From Rhodobacteraceae bacterium DSL-40 (GTDB lineage: Bacteria > Pseudomonadota > Alphaproteobacteria > Rhodobacterales > Rhodobacteraceae): DNA of 64,000 nucleotides. Shown here in pieces: positions 11,576 to 26,961 of this stretch. The position numbers and the translations under genes were made by a program. Under the pieces are notes generated by a model, which made no database searches, was not told the origin of the DNA, and saw only the letters and a program-made list of their open reading frames with translations. The stretch is from contig QKPN01000001.1 of NCBI GenBank assembly GCA_003258405.1, positions 496,001 through 560,000 of the forward strand. The letters are read 5' to 3'. How positions within the stretch are numbered: position 1 is the first letter of the stretch; each line of letters begins with the position of its first letter.

Positions 11576-13795
11576 GTGACCAACGAGCCGAAAAAGGCAG
11601 GCCCCGCCCCGCGGTCCGAGATCACTCTCGCCGAGAGCGAGATCGATGCCATCGTAAATGGGCAGCATGGTGATCCGTTCGCGGTACTTGGGGTTCAGTC
11701 TGCCGGAAAAGGCCTCGCGGCACGGTGCTTCATAGAGGGCGCCGAGACCGTCGAAGCCTTCACACTGGCCGGAAAGAGCGCAGGCGTTCTCGAGCGCCTG
11801 CATCCCGAAGGGTTCTTTGCCGGCAAGCTCCGCGTCCGCAAGCGCCAGCCAATCCGCTATCACGCCAGCAATTCCGGCGGCGACTGGTGGGTGACGGACG
11901 CCTATTCCTTCGGCCCCGTCCTCGGGCCGATGGATGACTACTATATCGGCGAAGGCACGCATCTCAGGCTGTTCGACAAGTTCGGTGCGCATCCGATGAC
12001 GCATGAAGGCGTCGAGGGGGTGCATTTCGCGGTCTGGGCACCGAATGCGCGGCGCGTCTCGGTCGTCGGCGATTTCAACGCCTGGGACGGGCGGCGGCAC
12101 ACGATGCGGCTCCGGCGCGACATCGGCGTCTGGGAGATCTTCATCCCCGAGGTGGCGGTCGGGTTGCATTACAAGTTCGAGATCCTCGATGCCAACGGCA
12201 CGCGGCTGCCGCTGAAGGCCGACCCCTATGGGCGCGCCTCCGAGCTCAGGCCCGCGACCGCCTCGATCGTCGCGGCGGACATGAATCACGACTGGGGCGA
12301 TGCGGATCACCGCGCCTACTGGTCGAATGTCGATGCCCGCCGCCAGCCGATCTCGATCTACGAGGTCCATGCCGGCTCCTGGAAACGGCACGAGGACGGA
12401 AGCTTCCTGACCTGGGACGAGCTCGCCGACGAGCTCATTCCCTATGTGGTCAAGATGGGCTTCACCCATATCGAGTTCCTGCCGATTTCCGAGCATCCCT
12501 ATGACCCCTCCTGGGGCTACCAGACCGTGGGGCTCTATGCGCCGACCGCGCGCTTCGGCCCGCCCGAGGGCTTCGCCCGCTTCGTCGATGGCGCGCACCG
12601 GGCCGGGATCAGCGTGCTGATCGACTGGGTGCCGGCGCATTTCCCGGTGGACGAGCATGGGCTTGCGAAATTCGACGGCACTTCGCTCTACGAACATGCC
12701 GACCCGCGACAGGGGTTCCACCCCGACTGGAATACCGCGATCTACAACTTCGGACGCCGCGAGGTGCGGAGCTTTCTGGTCAACAACGCGCTCTTCTGGT
12801 CGGAGAAATACCATATCGACGGGCTGAGGGTCGATGCGGTGGCCTCGATGCTCTATCTCGACTACTCGCGCAAGGCGGGCGAGTGGATTCCGAACCAGTT
12901 CGGCGGCCGCGAGAATCTCGAGGCGGTGAACTTCCTGCAGGAGACCAACAAGGCCGTCTACGGAAGCCATCCCGGCACGATCACCATCGCCGAGGAATCG
13001 ACCTCCTGGCCGCAGGTGAGTGCGCCGGTCCACGAGGGCGGGCTCGGCTTCGGCTTCAAGTGGAACATGGGCTTCATGCACGACACGCTGCAGTACATGT
13101 CGCACGAGCCGATCCACCGGCAGTATCACCACAACGAAATGACCTTCGGCTTGCTCTACGCCTTCAGCGAGAATTACGTGCTGCCGCTCAGCCATGACGA
13201 GGTGGTGCACGGCAAGGGCTCGCTGATCGGCAAGATGTCGGGGGACGGCTGGCAGAAATTCGCGAACCTTCGCGCCTATTACGCCTTCATGTGGGGCTAT
13301 CCGGGCAAGAAGCTGCTCTTCATGGGGCAGGAATTCGCGCAGGGTGCGGAGTGGAGCGAGGAACGCAGTCTCGACTGGTGGCAGACCGACATCGCCCAGC
13401 ACAAGGGCATGCAGGATCTCGTGGCCGATCTCAACCGCAACTACCGCACCAAGCCCGCGCTGCATGCGCGCGATTGCGAGGGCGAGGGGTTCGAGTGGAT
13501 GCTGGCCGACGAGAGCCAAAGCTCGGTCTTTGCCTGGATCCGCAAGGCGCCGGGCGAGAACCCGGTGGCGGTGATCTCCAACTTCACGCCGATGCCGCGT
13601 TACGACTACCGCGTGCCGCTTCCCCATGCCGGTACCTGGAAGGAAATCGTGAACACCGACTCGAGCGGCTACGGCGGCAGCGGCGTCGGCAATTTCGGTC
13701 AGGTTACCGCGACGGAAGACAGCCGCGGGATCAGCGCGCAGATGACACTGCCCCCGCTCGCGACACTCTGGCTCGAGTTCGAGCCGGCCGAGTGA
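11576..13795 (+). CDS. glgB: 1,4-alpha-glucan branching enzyme
   Basis: Introduces alpha-1,6 branches in glycogen. 739 residues: an N-terminal extra domain plus CBM48 ([24 protein letters not shown] near residue 150), then a GH13 barrel. The catalytic Asp is about D420 in [12 protein letters not shown], the acid/base Glu about E473 in TIAEEST, and the transition-state Asp is in [12 protein letters not shown]; then the C-terminal beta domain. GTG start behind CAGGAGAGG. Full-length type 1 enzyme like E. coli GlgB. It sits between glgP and glgC. Confidence 0.96.
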   Translation: MTNEPKKAGPAPRSEITLAESEIDAIVNGQHGDPFAVLGVQSAGKGLAARCFIEGAETVEAFTLAGKSAGVLERLHPEGFFAGKLRVRKRQPIRYHASNSGGDWWVTDAYSFGPVLGPMDDYYIGEGTHLRLFDKFGAHPMTHEGVEGVHFAVWAPNARRVSVVGDFNAWDGRRHTMRLRRDIGVWEIFIPEVAVGLHYKFEILDANGTRLPLKADPYGRASELRPATASIVAADMNHDWGDADHRAYWSNVDARRQPISIYEVHAGSWKRHEDGSFLTWDELADELIPYVVKMGFTHIEFLPISEHPYDPSWGYQTVGLYAPTARFGPPEGFARFVDGAHRAGISVLIDWVPAHFPVDEHGLAKFDGTSLYEHADPRQGFHPDWNTAIYNFGRREVRSFLVNNALFWSEKYHIDGLRVDAVASMLYLDYSRKAGEWIPNQFGGRENLEAVNFLQETNKAVYGSHPGTITIAEESTSWPQVSAPVHEGGLGFGFKWNMGFMHDTLQYMSHEPIHRQYHHNEMTFGLLYAFSENYVLPLSHDEVVHGKGSLIGKMSGDGWQKFANLRAYYAFMWGYPGKKLLFMGQEFAQGAEWSEERSLDWWQTDIAQHKGMQDLVADLNRNYRTKPALHARDCEGEGFEWMLADESQSSVFAWIRKAPGENPVAVISNFTPMPRYDYRVPLPHAGTWKEIVNTDSSGYGGSGVGNFGQVTATEDSRGISAQMTLPPLATLWLEFEPAE

Positions 13796-13841
13796 CAGCA
13801 GGCCGGGGCGGGACAAGAACACTATTTGAGGGGAGACGACC

Positions 13842-15101
13842 ATGGCCACACGAACCCATCCCTTGTCACGCGACGCGATGGCCTACGTTCTTGCAGGCGG
13901 CCGCGGCAGCCGCCTGAAGGAACTGACGGATTCCCGCGCGAAGCCCGCGGTCTATTTCGGCGGCAAGACACGGATCATCGACTTCGCGCTCTCGAACGCG
14001 CTCAATTCCGGCATCCGGCGGATGGGGGTTGCGACCCAGTACAAGGCCCACTCCCTCATCCGGCATCTGCAGAACGGCTGGAACTTCCTCCGGACCGAGC
14101 GGAACGAGGGGTTCGACATCCTGCCCGCGAGCCAGCGCGTCTCGGAGACGCAATGGTACGAGGGCACGGCCGATGCTGTCTTCCAGAACATCGACATCAT
14201 CGAGGGCTACGGCCCGGAATACATGGTGATCCTGGCGGGCGACCACATCTACAAGATGGACTACGAGATCATGCTCCAGGAGCATGTGGACTCGGGCGCG
14301 GATGTGACCGTGGGCTGTCTCGAGGTGCCGCGCGCCGAGGCGAGCGGCTTCGGGGTGATGCATGTGGACGAGGCCGACCGCATCACCGCCTTCGTCGAGA
14401 AGCCCAAGGATCCGCCGAGCATTCCTGGCAATCCCGACATGGCGCTCGCCTCCATGGGGATCTACGTCTTCCACACCCGCAAGCTCATGGAGCTGCTCCG
14501 GCGCGATGCCGCAGATCCGAATTCGAGCCGGGATTTCGGCAAGGACATCATCCCCTATCTGGTGGAGAACGGGAATGCGGTGGCGCATCGCTTCAGCAAT
14601 TCCTGCGTGCGCTCGAGCACCGAGTCGGAGCCCTACTGGCGCGATGTTGGGACGATCGATGCCTACTGGGCGGCGAATATCGACCTCACGGACGTGATCC
14701 CCGAGCTCGACCTCTACGACACGCACTGGCCGATCTGGACCTATGCCGAGATCAAGCCGCCGGCGAAGTTCGTCCATGACGAGGAGGGCCGCCGCGGCGC
14801 GGCCATCAGCTCGCTCATCTCGGGCGACTGCATCGTCTCTGGCGCACGGCTCTGGCGCACGCTGCTCTTCACCGGTGCACGGGTGAACTCCTTCTCCAAT
14901 CTGGAGGAAGCCGTCGTGCTGCCCGGGTGCCATGTCGCGCGCAACGTGAAGCTCAGCAAGGTCGTGGTCGATCGGGGCGTGCACATTCCCGAGGGGCTCG
15001 TGGTGGGCGAGGATCCGGTGCTGGATGCCAAGCGCTTCCGCCGCACCGAGAGCGGCGTCTGCCTCATCACCCAGAAGATGATCGACGCTCTGGACCTCTG
15101 A
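13842..15101 (+). CDS. glgC: glucose-1-phosphate adenylyltransferase
   Basis: Makes ADP-glucose, the committed and normally allosterically regulated step of glycogen synthesis. 419 residues. The N-terminal nucleotidyltransferase signature is [25 protein letters not shown] split over residues 10-33, with GTADAVFQN and [11 protein letters not shown] downstream, GLRE-like substrate contacts in the FVEKPKDPP region, and a C-terminal left-handed beta-helix. GGGGAGACGACC precedes the ATG. glgA starts 5 bases after its stop, so translation of the two is probably coupled. Confidence 0.96.
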   Translation: MATRTHPLSRDAMAYVLAGGRGSRLKELTDSRAKPAVYFGGKTRIIDFALSNALNSGIRRMGVATQYKAHSLIRHLQNGWNFLRTERNEGFDILPASQRVSETQWYEGTADAVFQNIDIIEGYGPEYMVILAGDHIYKMDYEIMLQEHVDSGADVTVGCLEVPRAEASGFGVMHVDEADRITAFVEKPKDPPSIPGNPDMALASMGIYVFHTRKLMELLRRDAADPNSSRDFGKDIIPYLVENGNAVAHRFSNSCVRSSTESEPYWRDVGTIDAYWAANIDLTDVIPELDLYDTHWPIWTYAEIKPPAKFVHDEEGRRGAAISSLISGDCIVSGARLWRTLLFTGARVNSFSNLEEAVVLPGCHVARNVKLSKVVVDRGVHIPEGLVVGEDPVLDAKRFRRTESGVCLITQKMIDALDL

Positions 15102-15106
15102 CGCAG

Positions 15107-20144
<5,038 letters not shown>

Positions 20145-20280
20145 TTTTCTGCCCTCCGGAAGCCAATTCGTCGTGCCGGTATCACATCGCGGCCCCTAGG
20201 CTTTGCACTGTCGTTGTACGGTACCGCACGCAGCGCGGGCCCACGACGCAGGGTGATCAGGCAATCGGGAGCGCATTCAC

Positions 20281-21420
20281 ATGACCTCGCATCGCAGACT
20301 GAGGGGGGCCCTTGCCCTCGTACTTTCCACGACCGCCATGCCAATCGCGGCCCTTGCCCTGGAAGACCAGGGAATCCAGCCTTTCGAATGGGAGTTTCAG
20401 GACAACACGAAGATCGTCTTCTACGGCCAGATCGACGTGGGCAGCCTCTGGTTCAACGACGGTGACGAGACGACGAGTTACGGCCTCGTGGGCAACAAGA
20501 ACTCGAGCAGCCGGATCGGGGTCACGTCGACCACCAATTTCGACAGCGGCTGGGAGCTCTTCAGCAACATCGAGGCGGAATACGTTCCGCATCCGTCGAG
20601 CAGCGTGAACCAGCTCGACAAGTACCAGGCGAATTACGACTTCGACAAGACCAACTTCCGCAAGGCGGAAATCGCCATGTCGAGCGAGAAGGCCGGCAAG
20701 GTCTGGCTCGGTCAGGGCAGCATGGCGACCGATGGCATCACCGAGATAGACCTTTCGGGCACCACCGTTGTCGCCTATTCGAACGTGGCCGACTCCGGTG
20801 GCGGTCTCTTTCGCTTCGACAACGACACGCTGTCGGGCGTGAGCACGAAGGACGCCTATTCGAACTATGACGGCAATCGCGAGATGCGCGTCCGCTATGA
20901 CACGCCGTCGTTCTCGGGATTCCGGCTCAAGGCCGCCTACGGACAGGACGTGCTCCATGACGACAACGACAGCATCTATGACGTCGCCGCGACCTATGAG
21001 GGCGACTACGCGGCGTTCGACGTTTCCGCGGGCATCGGTTACGCGCGCTATGACGGGAGCGATTCCGACATCTTCTCGGGTTCGATGTCCGGTCTGCACA
21101 AGGCCTCCGGCGTGAGCCTTACGCTGGCCGCGGGCCAGAAGAGCGCGGAGGAGGATGCGCACTACGGCTATGTGAAGCTTGGCTGGCAGCATGATTTCTT
21201 CCGGACCGGAGCCACGGCGTTTGCGGTCGACTATTACAAGGGCGACGGCGTAACGGTCGACGGATCGGACAGCACGACCTATGCCTTTGCCGCGGTCCAG
21301 AATTTCGACTTCTGGAATACGCAGTATTACCTCACCGTCCGTCAGTACGAGTATGACGACGATGCTGGATCCTACCAGAACGGTCTCACGACCTTCACCG
21401 GCCTGCGCGTCAAGTTCTGA
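20281..21420 (+). CDS. outer-membrane porin
   Basis: 379 residues with a signal peptide (RRLRGALALVLSTTAMPIAALA, cleavage near residue 26) and then alternating beta-strand sequence rich in Asp, Gly and Tyr, including KIVFYGQIDVGSLWF for the first strand. It ends GLRVKF; the terminal Phe is the beta-barrel assembly signal. This matches general porins of the Gram-negative porin family (alphaproteobacterial Porin_4 type). Solute preference cannot be read. It stands alone with its own leader and is followed by a terminator-like hairpin. Confidence 0.9.
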   Translation: MTSHRRLRGALALVLSTTAMPIAALALEDQGIQPFEWEFQDNTKIVFYGQIDVGSLWFNDGDETTSYGLVGNKNSSSRIGVTSTTNFDSGWELFSNIEAEYVPHPSSSVNQLDKYQANYDFDKTNFRKAEIAMSSEKAGKVWLGQGSMATDGITEIDLSGTTVVAYSNVADSGGGLFRFDNDTLSGVSTKDAYSNYDGNREMRVRYDTPSFSGFRLKAAYGQDVLHDDNDSIYDVAATYEGDYAAFDVSAGIGYARYDGSDSDIFSGSMSGLHKASGVSLTLAAGQKSAEEDAHYGYVKLGWQHDFFRTGATAFAVDYYKGDGVTVDGSDSTTYAFAAVQNFDFWNTQYYLTVRQYEYDDDAGSYQNGLTTFTGLRVKF

Positions 21421-21448
21421 CCGGATTTCCGGCCGCCTGCGACCTCTT

Positions 21449-21478
21449 CCTGCCGACCAGAGCGCCGGCAGGTTTCTT
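21449..21478 (+). terminator. probable intrinsic terminator of the porin gene
   Basis: CCTGCCG and CGGCAGG make a 7-bp perfect stem (loop 21456-21465) followed directly by TTTCTT, 29 bases after the porin stop codon. Confidence 0.6.
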
Positions 21479-21611
21479 CCGGTCGCGGGTATGCCCGCTC
21501 GCCGGGCCGACGTTGCCGGGCACGCGCCGCTGGCGCATGATCAGGATTTCTGTCACCAATACCGAAGGTTCAGGCGGATCCGAGCGTGCCGCGACCGACT
21601 GAAAGCATGAG

Positions 21612-23249
21612 ATGAAGTCCGGTTTTTCCCTGCTGCCGACGCTGCGTGCCGCGTCACCAAGGCATGATCTCCTTGCAGCATTGAGCCTCGCCGCGATCGC
21701 CATTCCCGAACAGCTCGCAACCGCGCGGCTGGCCGGGCTGCCCGCAACGCAGGGGCTGATCGTCTTCGCCGTGGCTTCCGTCATGATGCTTCTCGTATCA
21801 CGCAGCGCGACGCTTTCGGTCGGCGCCGATTCCACGATCGCGCCGCTCATCGGCACGACACTGGCCGCAGGCGCCGCGGTTCAGGGCGATGCCGCGCTGC
21901 TGGCGGGCATGGTCGGGGCGCTGCTTCTGGCGGTCTATGCGATGCGCCTCGAGTGGATCGCGAACCTGCTGTCGAAGGCGGTGGTCGGCGGCATGCTTGC
22001 CGGGATCGCGGTGCACATCCTGATCGGCCGTCTGCCGATCGCATTCGGACTCGACCTGCCCCCCGCCAACCCGCCGGACACCCTTGCCCTGCTCCTCCGT
22101 CACGCGGGCGAGGCACGGCTGTCGCCATTTCTGATGGCGAGCGGTATTGCGGCCGTCTGCATCGCGGGCTCGCAGATCCGGAAGCACTTTCCAGCGCCAC
22201 TCCTCGCGCTCGCGACCGCGGTCGCTGTTGCGGCCGTGTTCGATCCCGGAGCTTCGATCTTTCCCCGCACCGAGGCGCTGTCGGGGAACGCCGGCCTTGC
22301 CTGGCCGTCGCCGGATCCCGCGAACATGGCCGCCCTGCTGCCTGTGGCACTCAGCATCGCCTTCCTCTGCCTCGCCCAGACGGCAGTGGTGCTGCGCAGC
22401 GGGCGACATGACAGCGCGGAGACGCGGCGCAACGCCTTCGGCGCCGTGGGCATCGCCAACGTTGCGGTCGCCTGTATTGGCGGGTTCGGGGTCAACTCCA
22501 GCCCGCCGCGCACCCAGCTTCTGCGCGACAGCGAGGCCCATTCGCAGCTCGCGGGGTTCGGCGCGGCACTGATCGGCGTGCTCCTCGTGCTGTTCGGCGC
22601 CGGTCTGATCCGGGCGCTGCCATCGGCGGCGCTCGCCGGGGTGCTCATCTACATCGCCTATCACCTCTTCACCAACGCCGCGCTCGAGGAGCTGATCCGC
22701 CGCAGCCCGCGCGAGGGGCTTCTTGCGCTGGCCACGGCGGCGCTCATCATCGTGATGCCGCTCGGAATCGGCCTGCCGGTCGCGATCCTGCTCTCGCTTC
22801 TCCATGCCTCCCTGCCGCTGTTTCATGCCGAGGTCGTGGAGTTGCGCAATGTGCCGGGCACGACGATCTGGTGGCACCAGCCCGCGAGCGAACATGCCAA
22901 AGCCGGATCGTCCGAGCCACTCGTGCTCGGGCTCACATCACCGATCAACTTTGCCAACGCCGCTGGTATCGTCGGACGCATCCGAGGAACGGTGGCCGCA
23001 TGTCCGGCGCCGCCGACGCTTCTCGTGCTCGAATGTGCAGGGGTCCTGGCGGTCGACCTCTCGGGCGCGGATCTGCTCATGGAGTTGATTCGCGATCTCC
23101 GGGCGCGTTCCATTCCTGTGGCCATTGCGCGTCTCGAGTCCGATGAGGCGCAGCAGGACATGGTGCGCAACGGGCTGCTCGATTGCCTCGGGCGCAAGAA
23201 CCTCTTCCTTTCCGTGAGCGAGGCCGTCAGCGCTCATGCGGCGCGTTGA
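21612..23249 (+). CDS. SulP family anion transporter with STAS domain
   Basis: 545 residues. Residues 1 to about 400 hold 10 or more hydrophobic segments, with AIAIPEQLATARLAGLPATQGL as the SulP helix-1 signature and GADSTIAPLIGTTLAAGAA after it. The last ~120 residues form a cytosolic STAS domain (PLVLGLTSPINFANAAG ... LLVLECAGVLAVDLSGADLL). SLC26/SulP proteins move sulfate, bicarbonate or other anions; the substrate here is open. No carbonic anhydrase or sulfur genes adjoin it. It starts 191 bases after the porin. Confidence 0.88.
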   Translation: MKSGFSLLPTLRAASPRHDLLAALSLAAIAIPEQLATARLAGLPATQGLIVFAVASVMMLLVSRSATLSVGADSTIAPLIGTTLAAGAAVQGDAALLAGMVGALLLAVYAMRLEWIANLLSKAVVGGMLAGIAVHILIGRLPIAFGLDLPPANPPDTLALLLRHAGEARLSPFLMASGIAAVCIAGSQIRKHFPAPLLALATAVAVAAVFDPGASIFPRTEALSGNAGLAWPSPDPANMAALLPVALSIAFLCLAQTAVVLRSGRHDSAETRRNAFGAVGIANVAVACIGGFGVNSSPPRTQLLRDSEAHSQLAGFGAALIGVLLVLFGAGLIRALPSAALAGVLIYIAYHLFTNAALEELIRRSPREGLLALATAALIIVMPLGIGLPVAILLSLLHASLPLFHAEVVELRNVPGTTIWWHQPASEHAKAGSSEPLVLGLTSPINFANAAGIVGRIRGTVAACPAPPTLLVLECAGVLAVDLSGADLLMELIRDLRARSIPVAIARLESDEAQQDMVRNGLLDCLGRKNLFLSVSEAVSAHAAR

Positions 23250-23402
23250 GCGCGCGGCGAAACCAGACCCGTTGCCGGGGCCCTCGCGCCGGGCGAGTTC
23301 GCGGTGTTGCCTGCCGGGCTGGAGCGATAGAAGGTTGGCGACGGGGCTGCGGCCGCGGCCCCTCTTTCAATGAACTCCTGCAAGGCATCCGAATTCTTCC
23401 TC

Positions 23403-24053
23403 ATGAGACCGACCGATCACCTGCGCACGCTTGCCGACTCCGACTGGATTGCGGCAACGACTCATCCCTTCTGTTCCGAACTTGCGGCTGGCACCCTGCC
23501 CGAGGTCAAAATGGCCTGGTATCTCGCCCAGGATTACCAGTTCGTCGATGGTTTCGTGCGGTTGCTGGCCTCCGCGATCGCCCATGCCCCGAGCCTTGCC
23601 GACAGCGTTCCGGCGGCGCAGTTCATCGCTCTGGTGACCGGCCCCGAGAACACCTACTTCCTGCGCGCGCTGGAGTCTCTCGGCGTGCCTGAGCGCGAGT
23701 GGCAGGAGCCTGCGCCGGCGACGGCAGCCTTTCAGGCGCTCATGGCGCGCGCTGCCGCCTCCGGGCGCTATGAGCAGATGCTGGCGGTGCTGGTTGTCGC
23801 GGAATGGAGCTATCTGAGCTGGGCAAGCCCGTTCGCGCCGCCGCGCGAGGATCTTTCCTTCGTCTTCGCCGAGTGGATCACACTCCATGCCGGGCCGGAA
23901 TTCGAGGCAGTGGTGGAGTACCTTCGCGGCCAGCTCGACAAGGCCTGGGAGGGGCTCGACCCTGACGGCCGCGCCGCTGTCGAGGCGACCTTCCGCGAGG
24001 CCGTGCGGCTCGAACGCGCCTTCTTCGACGCCGCCTACGACCGTCCGGTCTGA
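23403..24053 (+). CDS. TenA-like aminopyrimidine aminohydrolase/thiaminase family protein
   Basis: 216 residues matching TenA/THI-4 proteins. The substrate-binding Asp is in KMAWYLAQDYQFVDGF near residue 40, and the C-terminal acid is in VRLERAFFDAAYD. The catalytic Cys of TenA_C thiaminase II is replaced here: the usual C-W-x-Y stretch reads VVAEWSYLSWA. This fits the TenA_E subgroup, involved in thiamin salvage. No other thiamin gene or TPP riboswitch is near. The start is uncertain: ATG 23403 and an in-frame ATG at 23370 both lack a good ribosome site. Convergent with the YdiJ-type gene. Confidence 0.75.
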   Translation: MRPTDHLRTLADSDWIAATTHPFCSELAAGTLPEVKMAWYLAQDYQFVDGFVRLLASAIAHAPSLADSVPAAQFIALVTGPENTYFLRALESLGVPEREWQEPAPATAAFQALMARAAASGRYEQMLAVLVVAEWSYLSWASPFAPPREDLSFVFAEWITLHAGPEFEAVVEYLRGQLDKAWEGLDPDGRAAVEATFREAVRLERAFFDAAYDRPV

Positions 24054-24123
24054 TCCGGCCAGCTACGATTCCGGAACCTGACTCCGGCAAGCGTAATGCT
24101 CGCCAGCCGGGGTAGAAACTGGC

Positions 24124-26961
24124 TCAGGCTGACTTCAGCAGATCGGCGATCACGCCCATGGGATGGCGTGGCGCCTTGCCGGAAAGACGTTCGATCTGGC
24201 AGCGGCAGGAGAAGCCGGTCGCCATGATCTCCCCCTCGTCCTCGACCTGCGGCCGCCAGGACATGTCGAAGAGCCGCTTCGAGACGTCCTGGTGCCGCTT
24301 CTGGTGGCCGAAGAGCCCCGCCATGCCGCAGCAGCCGGTGGCGGGGGTCTCGACCCGGACGCCGAGCGCCTCGAAGACCAAGGCCCATTGCGAGCTGCTC
24401 TGCGGCTGGGCGGTGGCTTCGGTGCAATGGGAGAGCAGCTTTGCCGACATGCTCCGTCTGGCCGGAGGGAAGCGGCGCGCCGCGGCTTCCCCGGCGAGGA
24501 ATTCCTGCGGCATTTGTACGCGCGGGACGCTGATGCCGGTGTTGGCATATTCCTGGCGCAGCATCATGCCGAAGGCGGGCTCGACTGCGACGAGCGGCGC
24601 ACCGGTCTTGGCGGCTTTGTGGAGCAGCCCGGCAAGGCGGCTGGCGAGGCGGCGGAAACCTTCCATGTCACCGGCTGTATGGGCGGCCTTGCCACCGGGA
24701 CGCACCTCGAGGAGCCGCGGGGTGTAGCCGAGCGCGGTGAAGCCTGCGATCATGTCTCGCTGCACTTCGGCGTCGAAGAGCGCCGTGAACCAGTCCTGCA
24801 CGAGGATGACGGTGCCATCGGACAGCGGACCGGAGAGTTCGGCCTCGCGCAGCCAGATGCCCTTCGGCAGACCGCTGGTGAGGTGAGACGGCATGTCGAC
24901 GCTTCCGGTGAGCGCTTCACCGAGCCTTGCCAAAAGCGGCCAGACCGGTGCGAGCACCGGCGCGAGGCGCAGGGTGACCCGGCTGTTGCGTTCGGCCCCG
25001 AGCGTCAGGCGGTCCGCAAGCGAGCGGCCATGCCGCTTGAAGTAATTGGCGTAGAAGGTCGTGCGCATCGAGGGGATGTCGACCTGAACCGGGCAACTCG
25101 AGGCGCAGGCCTTGCAGCCGAGGCAGGTGTCGAGCACGGCGAGCAGATCGGCCTCACGCACGTCGAGATCCGGAGCGTTCCCGGCTTTTGCGCTGTGCCA
25201 GGCGCGCAGGGCATCGGCGCGGCCCTTCGGCGAATGGCGGAGGTCGGCGCTTGCCTTGAAGCTCGGGCACATCGGCGTCGCGGCGGCATAGCTCAGGCAC
25301 TGCGCATTGCCGTTGCAGCGGAAGGCCCTGGTCAGCGCATCGCCTTCGGGCGCGTTGAAGGCGCGGAACGGAGTCGTTGCGATCCCGAGGATCGGGGTAT
25401 CATTGCTGACGAGCTTGCCAGGGTTGTAGCGCCCGGAAGGGTCGAAAGCGGCCTTGATGCCCTGGAACGCGCCATAGGCTTCCGGCCCGATCCAGTCGCG
25501 GAGATAGGCACCGCGCACGCCCTTGCCATGCTCGCCCCAGAAGATGCCGCCGTATTTGCGCGTGAGATCGTAGACGGCATCCGACACCGTCACGAGCTTT
25601 TCACGGTCAGTCCTGGCATCGATGTTGAGCGCCGGGCGGATATGGAGGCAACCGACATCGACATGGCCGTAGATGCCGAAACCGAGGCCGTTCTGCGATA
25701 GCACCGCGAGGAATTCATCGACGAAGGCCGGCAGGTTCTCGGGCGGGACAACGGTGTCCTCGACGAAGGCCACGGGGCGGGCCTGACCGTCGACCTTGCC
25801 GAGCAGGCCCACGCCTGCCGAACGGATCGCCCAGAGCTCCCTGATCTCGGCCGGATCACCCACAACGCAGACCGCGCCCGCCCCGGGAAGGCCTGCGACG
25901 ATCTCCCGGCAATGCTGCACGCGCTGGTCGACGAGTGCCGCATCCTCGCCGTTGATCTCGATGAAGACATAGGCGACGCGCTGACCGTCCCCTGCGTGCA
26001 GGCCTTTGGGCAGGCGGCGGAGGATACCGGCGGCATCGGCGATTGCCTGCACTGTCTCGTCCATCACCTCGATGGCGGTGGGCTCGGCGGCGAGCAGCGG
26101 CGTTGCGGCTGCGAGCGCGCTGCGGAAGCTCCCGAAGCCCGCGACGATCAGGCGCTTTTCCGGCTCGATCCGGCGCAGCTTCACGCGGATGCGGCTCATG
26201 AGGCCGAGCGTGCCCTCGGAACCGAGGAAAAGACGCCACCACTCGAAACCGCCGCCTTCGGGGCAGGCGCGCTCGAGATCATAGCCGGTGAAGCGGCGGT
26301 TGAGCCGCGGTGTGTGATCGATGAAGGCCTGGCGCCCGGCGCGCGCGGCCTTTTCGGCCCGGGCGAGCATGCCGCACGCCCAATCCGGCGTTTCGGCCAT
26401 GCTCGAAAGCAACCCCTCGGGCCGCGCGATTTCGACCCCAAGGATGTTGTCGGATGTCTTGCCATAGACGCGCGAGCCCTTGCCCGAGGCGTCGGTCGAG
26501 ACCATGCCGCCGATGGTGCAGCGGGTCGAGGTGGAGGTTTCGGGTGCGAAGAACCAGCCCGAGGCGCGGATCCGGCCATTGAGGTCGTCGAGCACCATGC
26601 CTGGTTCGACATCGGCCCAGCCTTCCTCGGCGTCGAGCTCGATCAGGGCGTTCATGTGGCGCCGGAGATCGACAATGATGCCGTGATTGAGGCTCTGGCC
26701 ATTGGTGCCTGTGCCGCCGCCACGGCCGGTTACGGGAACATGCGCAAACTCAGGATCTTCCACCACGCGCAGCAGCGTGACGAGATCCAGTGCGCCGCGC
26801 GGCGCGACGATCAGGTCGGGCGCGATCTGGTAGACCGAGTTGTCGGTCGACATTGCGGCACGCAGCGCACTGTCATTCTCGATTTCACCTGTGAAACCAG
26901 CGTGGCGCAGGGCGTCAGACAGCCGAGAGATGGTTGCCCGCGCAGGCTGCAGGTCGAGCAT
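24124..26961 (-). CDS. ydiJ: YdiJ-type FAD/Fe-S dehydrogenase (D-2-hydroxyglutarate/D-lactate type)
   Basis: 945 residues. Order: an FAD-binding PCMH domain (VTGRGGGTGTNGQSLNHGI near residue 75, FLGSEGTLGL near 245), an FAD-oxidase C-terminal domain to about 540 (HVDVGCLHIRP, FWGEHGKGVRG), then ferredoxin-like Cys sets ending in CLGCKACASSCPV from about residue 613, and a C-terminal Cys-rich CCG-like region (ATGCCGMAGLFGHQ, SCRCQIERL). The same architecture in E. coli YdiJ oxidises D-2-hydroxyglutarate and related D-2-hydroxyacids, passing electrons to the quinone pool. AAAGGA lies 7 bases before the ATG. Substrate is inferred from the family. Confidence 0.88.
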   Translation of the reverse strand: MLDLQPARATISRLSDALRHAGFTGEIENDSALRAAMSTDNSVYQIAPDLIVAPRGALDLVTLLRVVEDPEFAHVPVTGRGGGTGTNGQSLNHGIIVDLRRHMNALIELDAEEGWADVEPGMVLDDLNGRIRASGWFFAPETSTSTRCTIGGMVSTDASGKGSRVYGKTSDNILGVEIARPEGLLSSMAETPDWACGMLARAEKAARAGRQAFIDHTPRLNRRFTGYDLERACPEGGGFEWWRLFLGSEGTLGLMSRIRVKLRRIEPEKRLIVAGFGSFRSALAAATPLLAAEPTAIEVMDETVQAIADAAGILRRLPKGLHAGDGQRVAYVFIEINGEDAALVDQRVQHCREIVAGLPGAGAVCVVGDPAEIRELWAIRSAGVGLLGKVDGQARPVAFVEDTVVPPENLPAFVDEFLAVLSQNGLGFGIYGHVDVGCLHIRPALNIDARTDREKLVTVSDAVYDLTRKYGGIFWGEHGKGVRGAYLRDWIGPEAYGAFQGIKAAFDPSGRYNPGKLVSNDTPILGIATTPFRAFNAPEGDALTRAFRCNGNAQCLSYAAATPMCPSFKASADLRHSPKGRADALRAWHSAKAGNAPDLDVREADLLAVLDTCLGCKACASSCPVQVDIPSMRTTFYANYFKRHGRSLADRLTLGAERNSRVTLRLAPVLAPVWPLLARLGEALTGSVDMPSHLTSGLPKGIWLREAELSGPLSDGTVILVQDWFTALFDAEVQRDMIAGFTALGYTPRLLEVRPGGKAAHTAGDMEGFRRLASRLAGLLHKAAKTGAPLVAVEPAFGMMLRQEYANTGISVPRVQMPQEFLAGEAAARRFPPARRSMSAKLLSHCTEATAQPQSSSQWALVFEALGVRVETPATGCCGMAGLFGHQKRHQDVSKRLFDMSWRPQVEDEGEIMATGFSCRCQIERLSGKAPRHPMGVIADLLKSA

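Noticed and set aside
14927-15106. Upstream extension of glgA into glgC by 60 codons
   Set aside because: The frame is open but the family N-terminus [13 protein letters not shown] starts at 15107; the extension is antisense-like Arg-rich sequence.
23250-23402. TPP riboswitch before the TenA-like gene
   Set aside because: No CTGAGA or related conserved block in this stretch.
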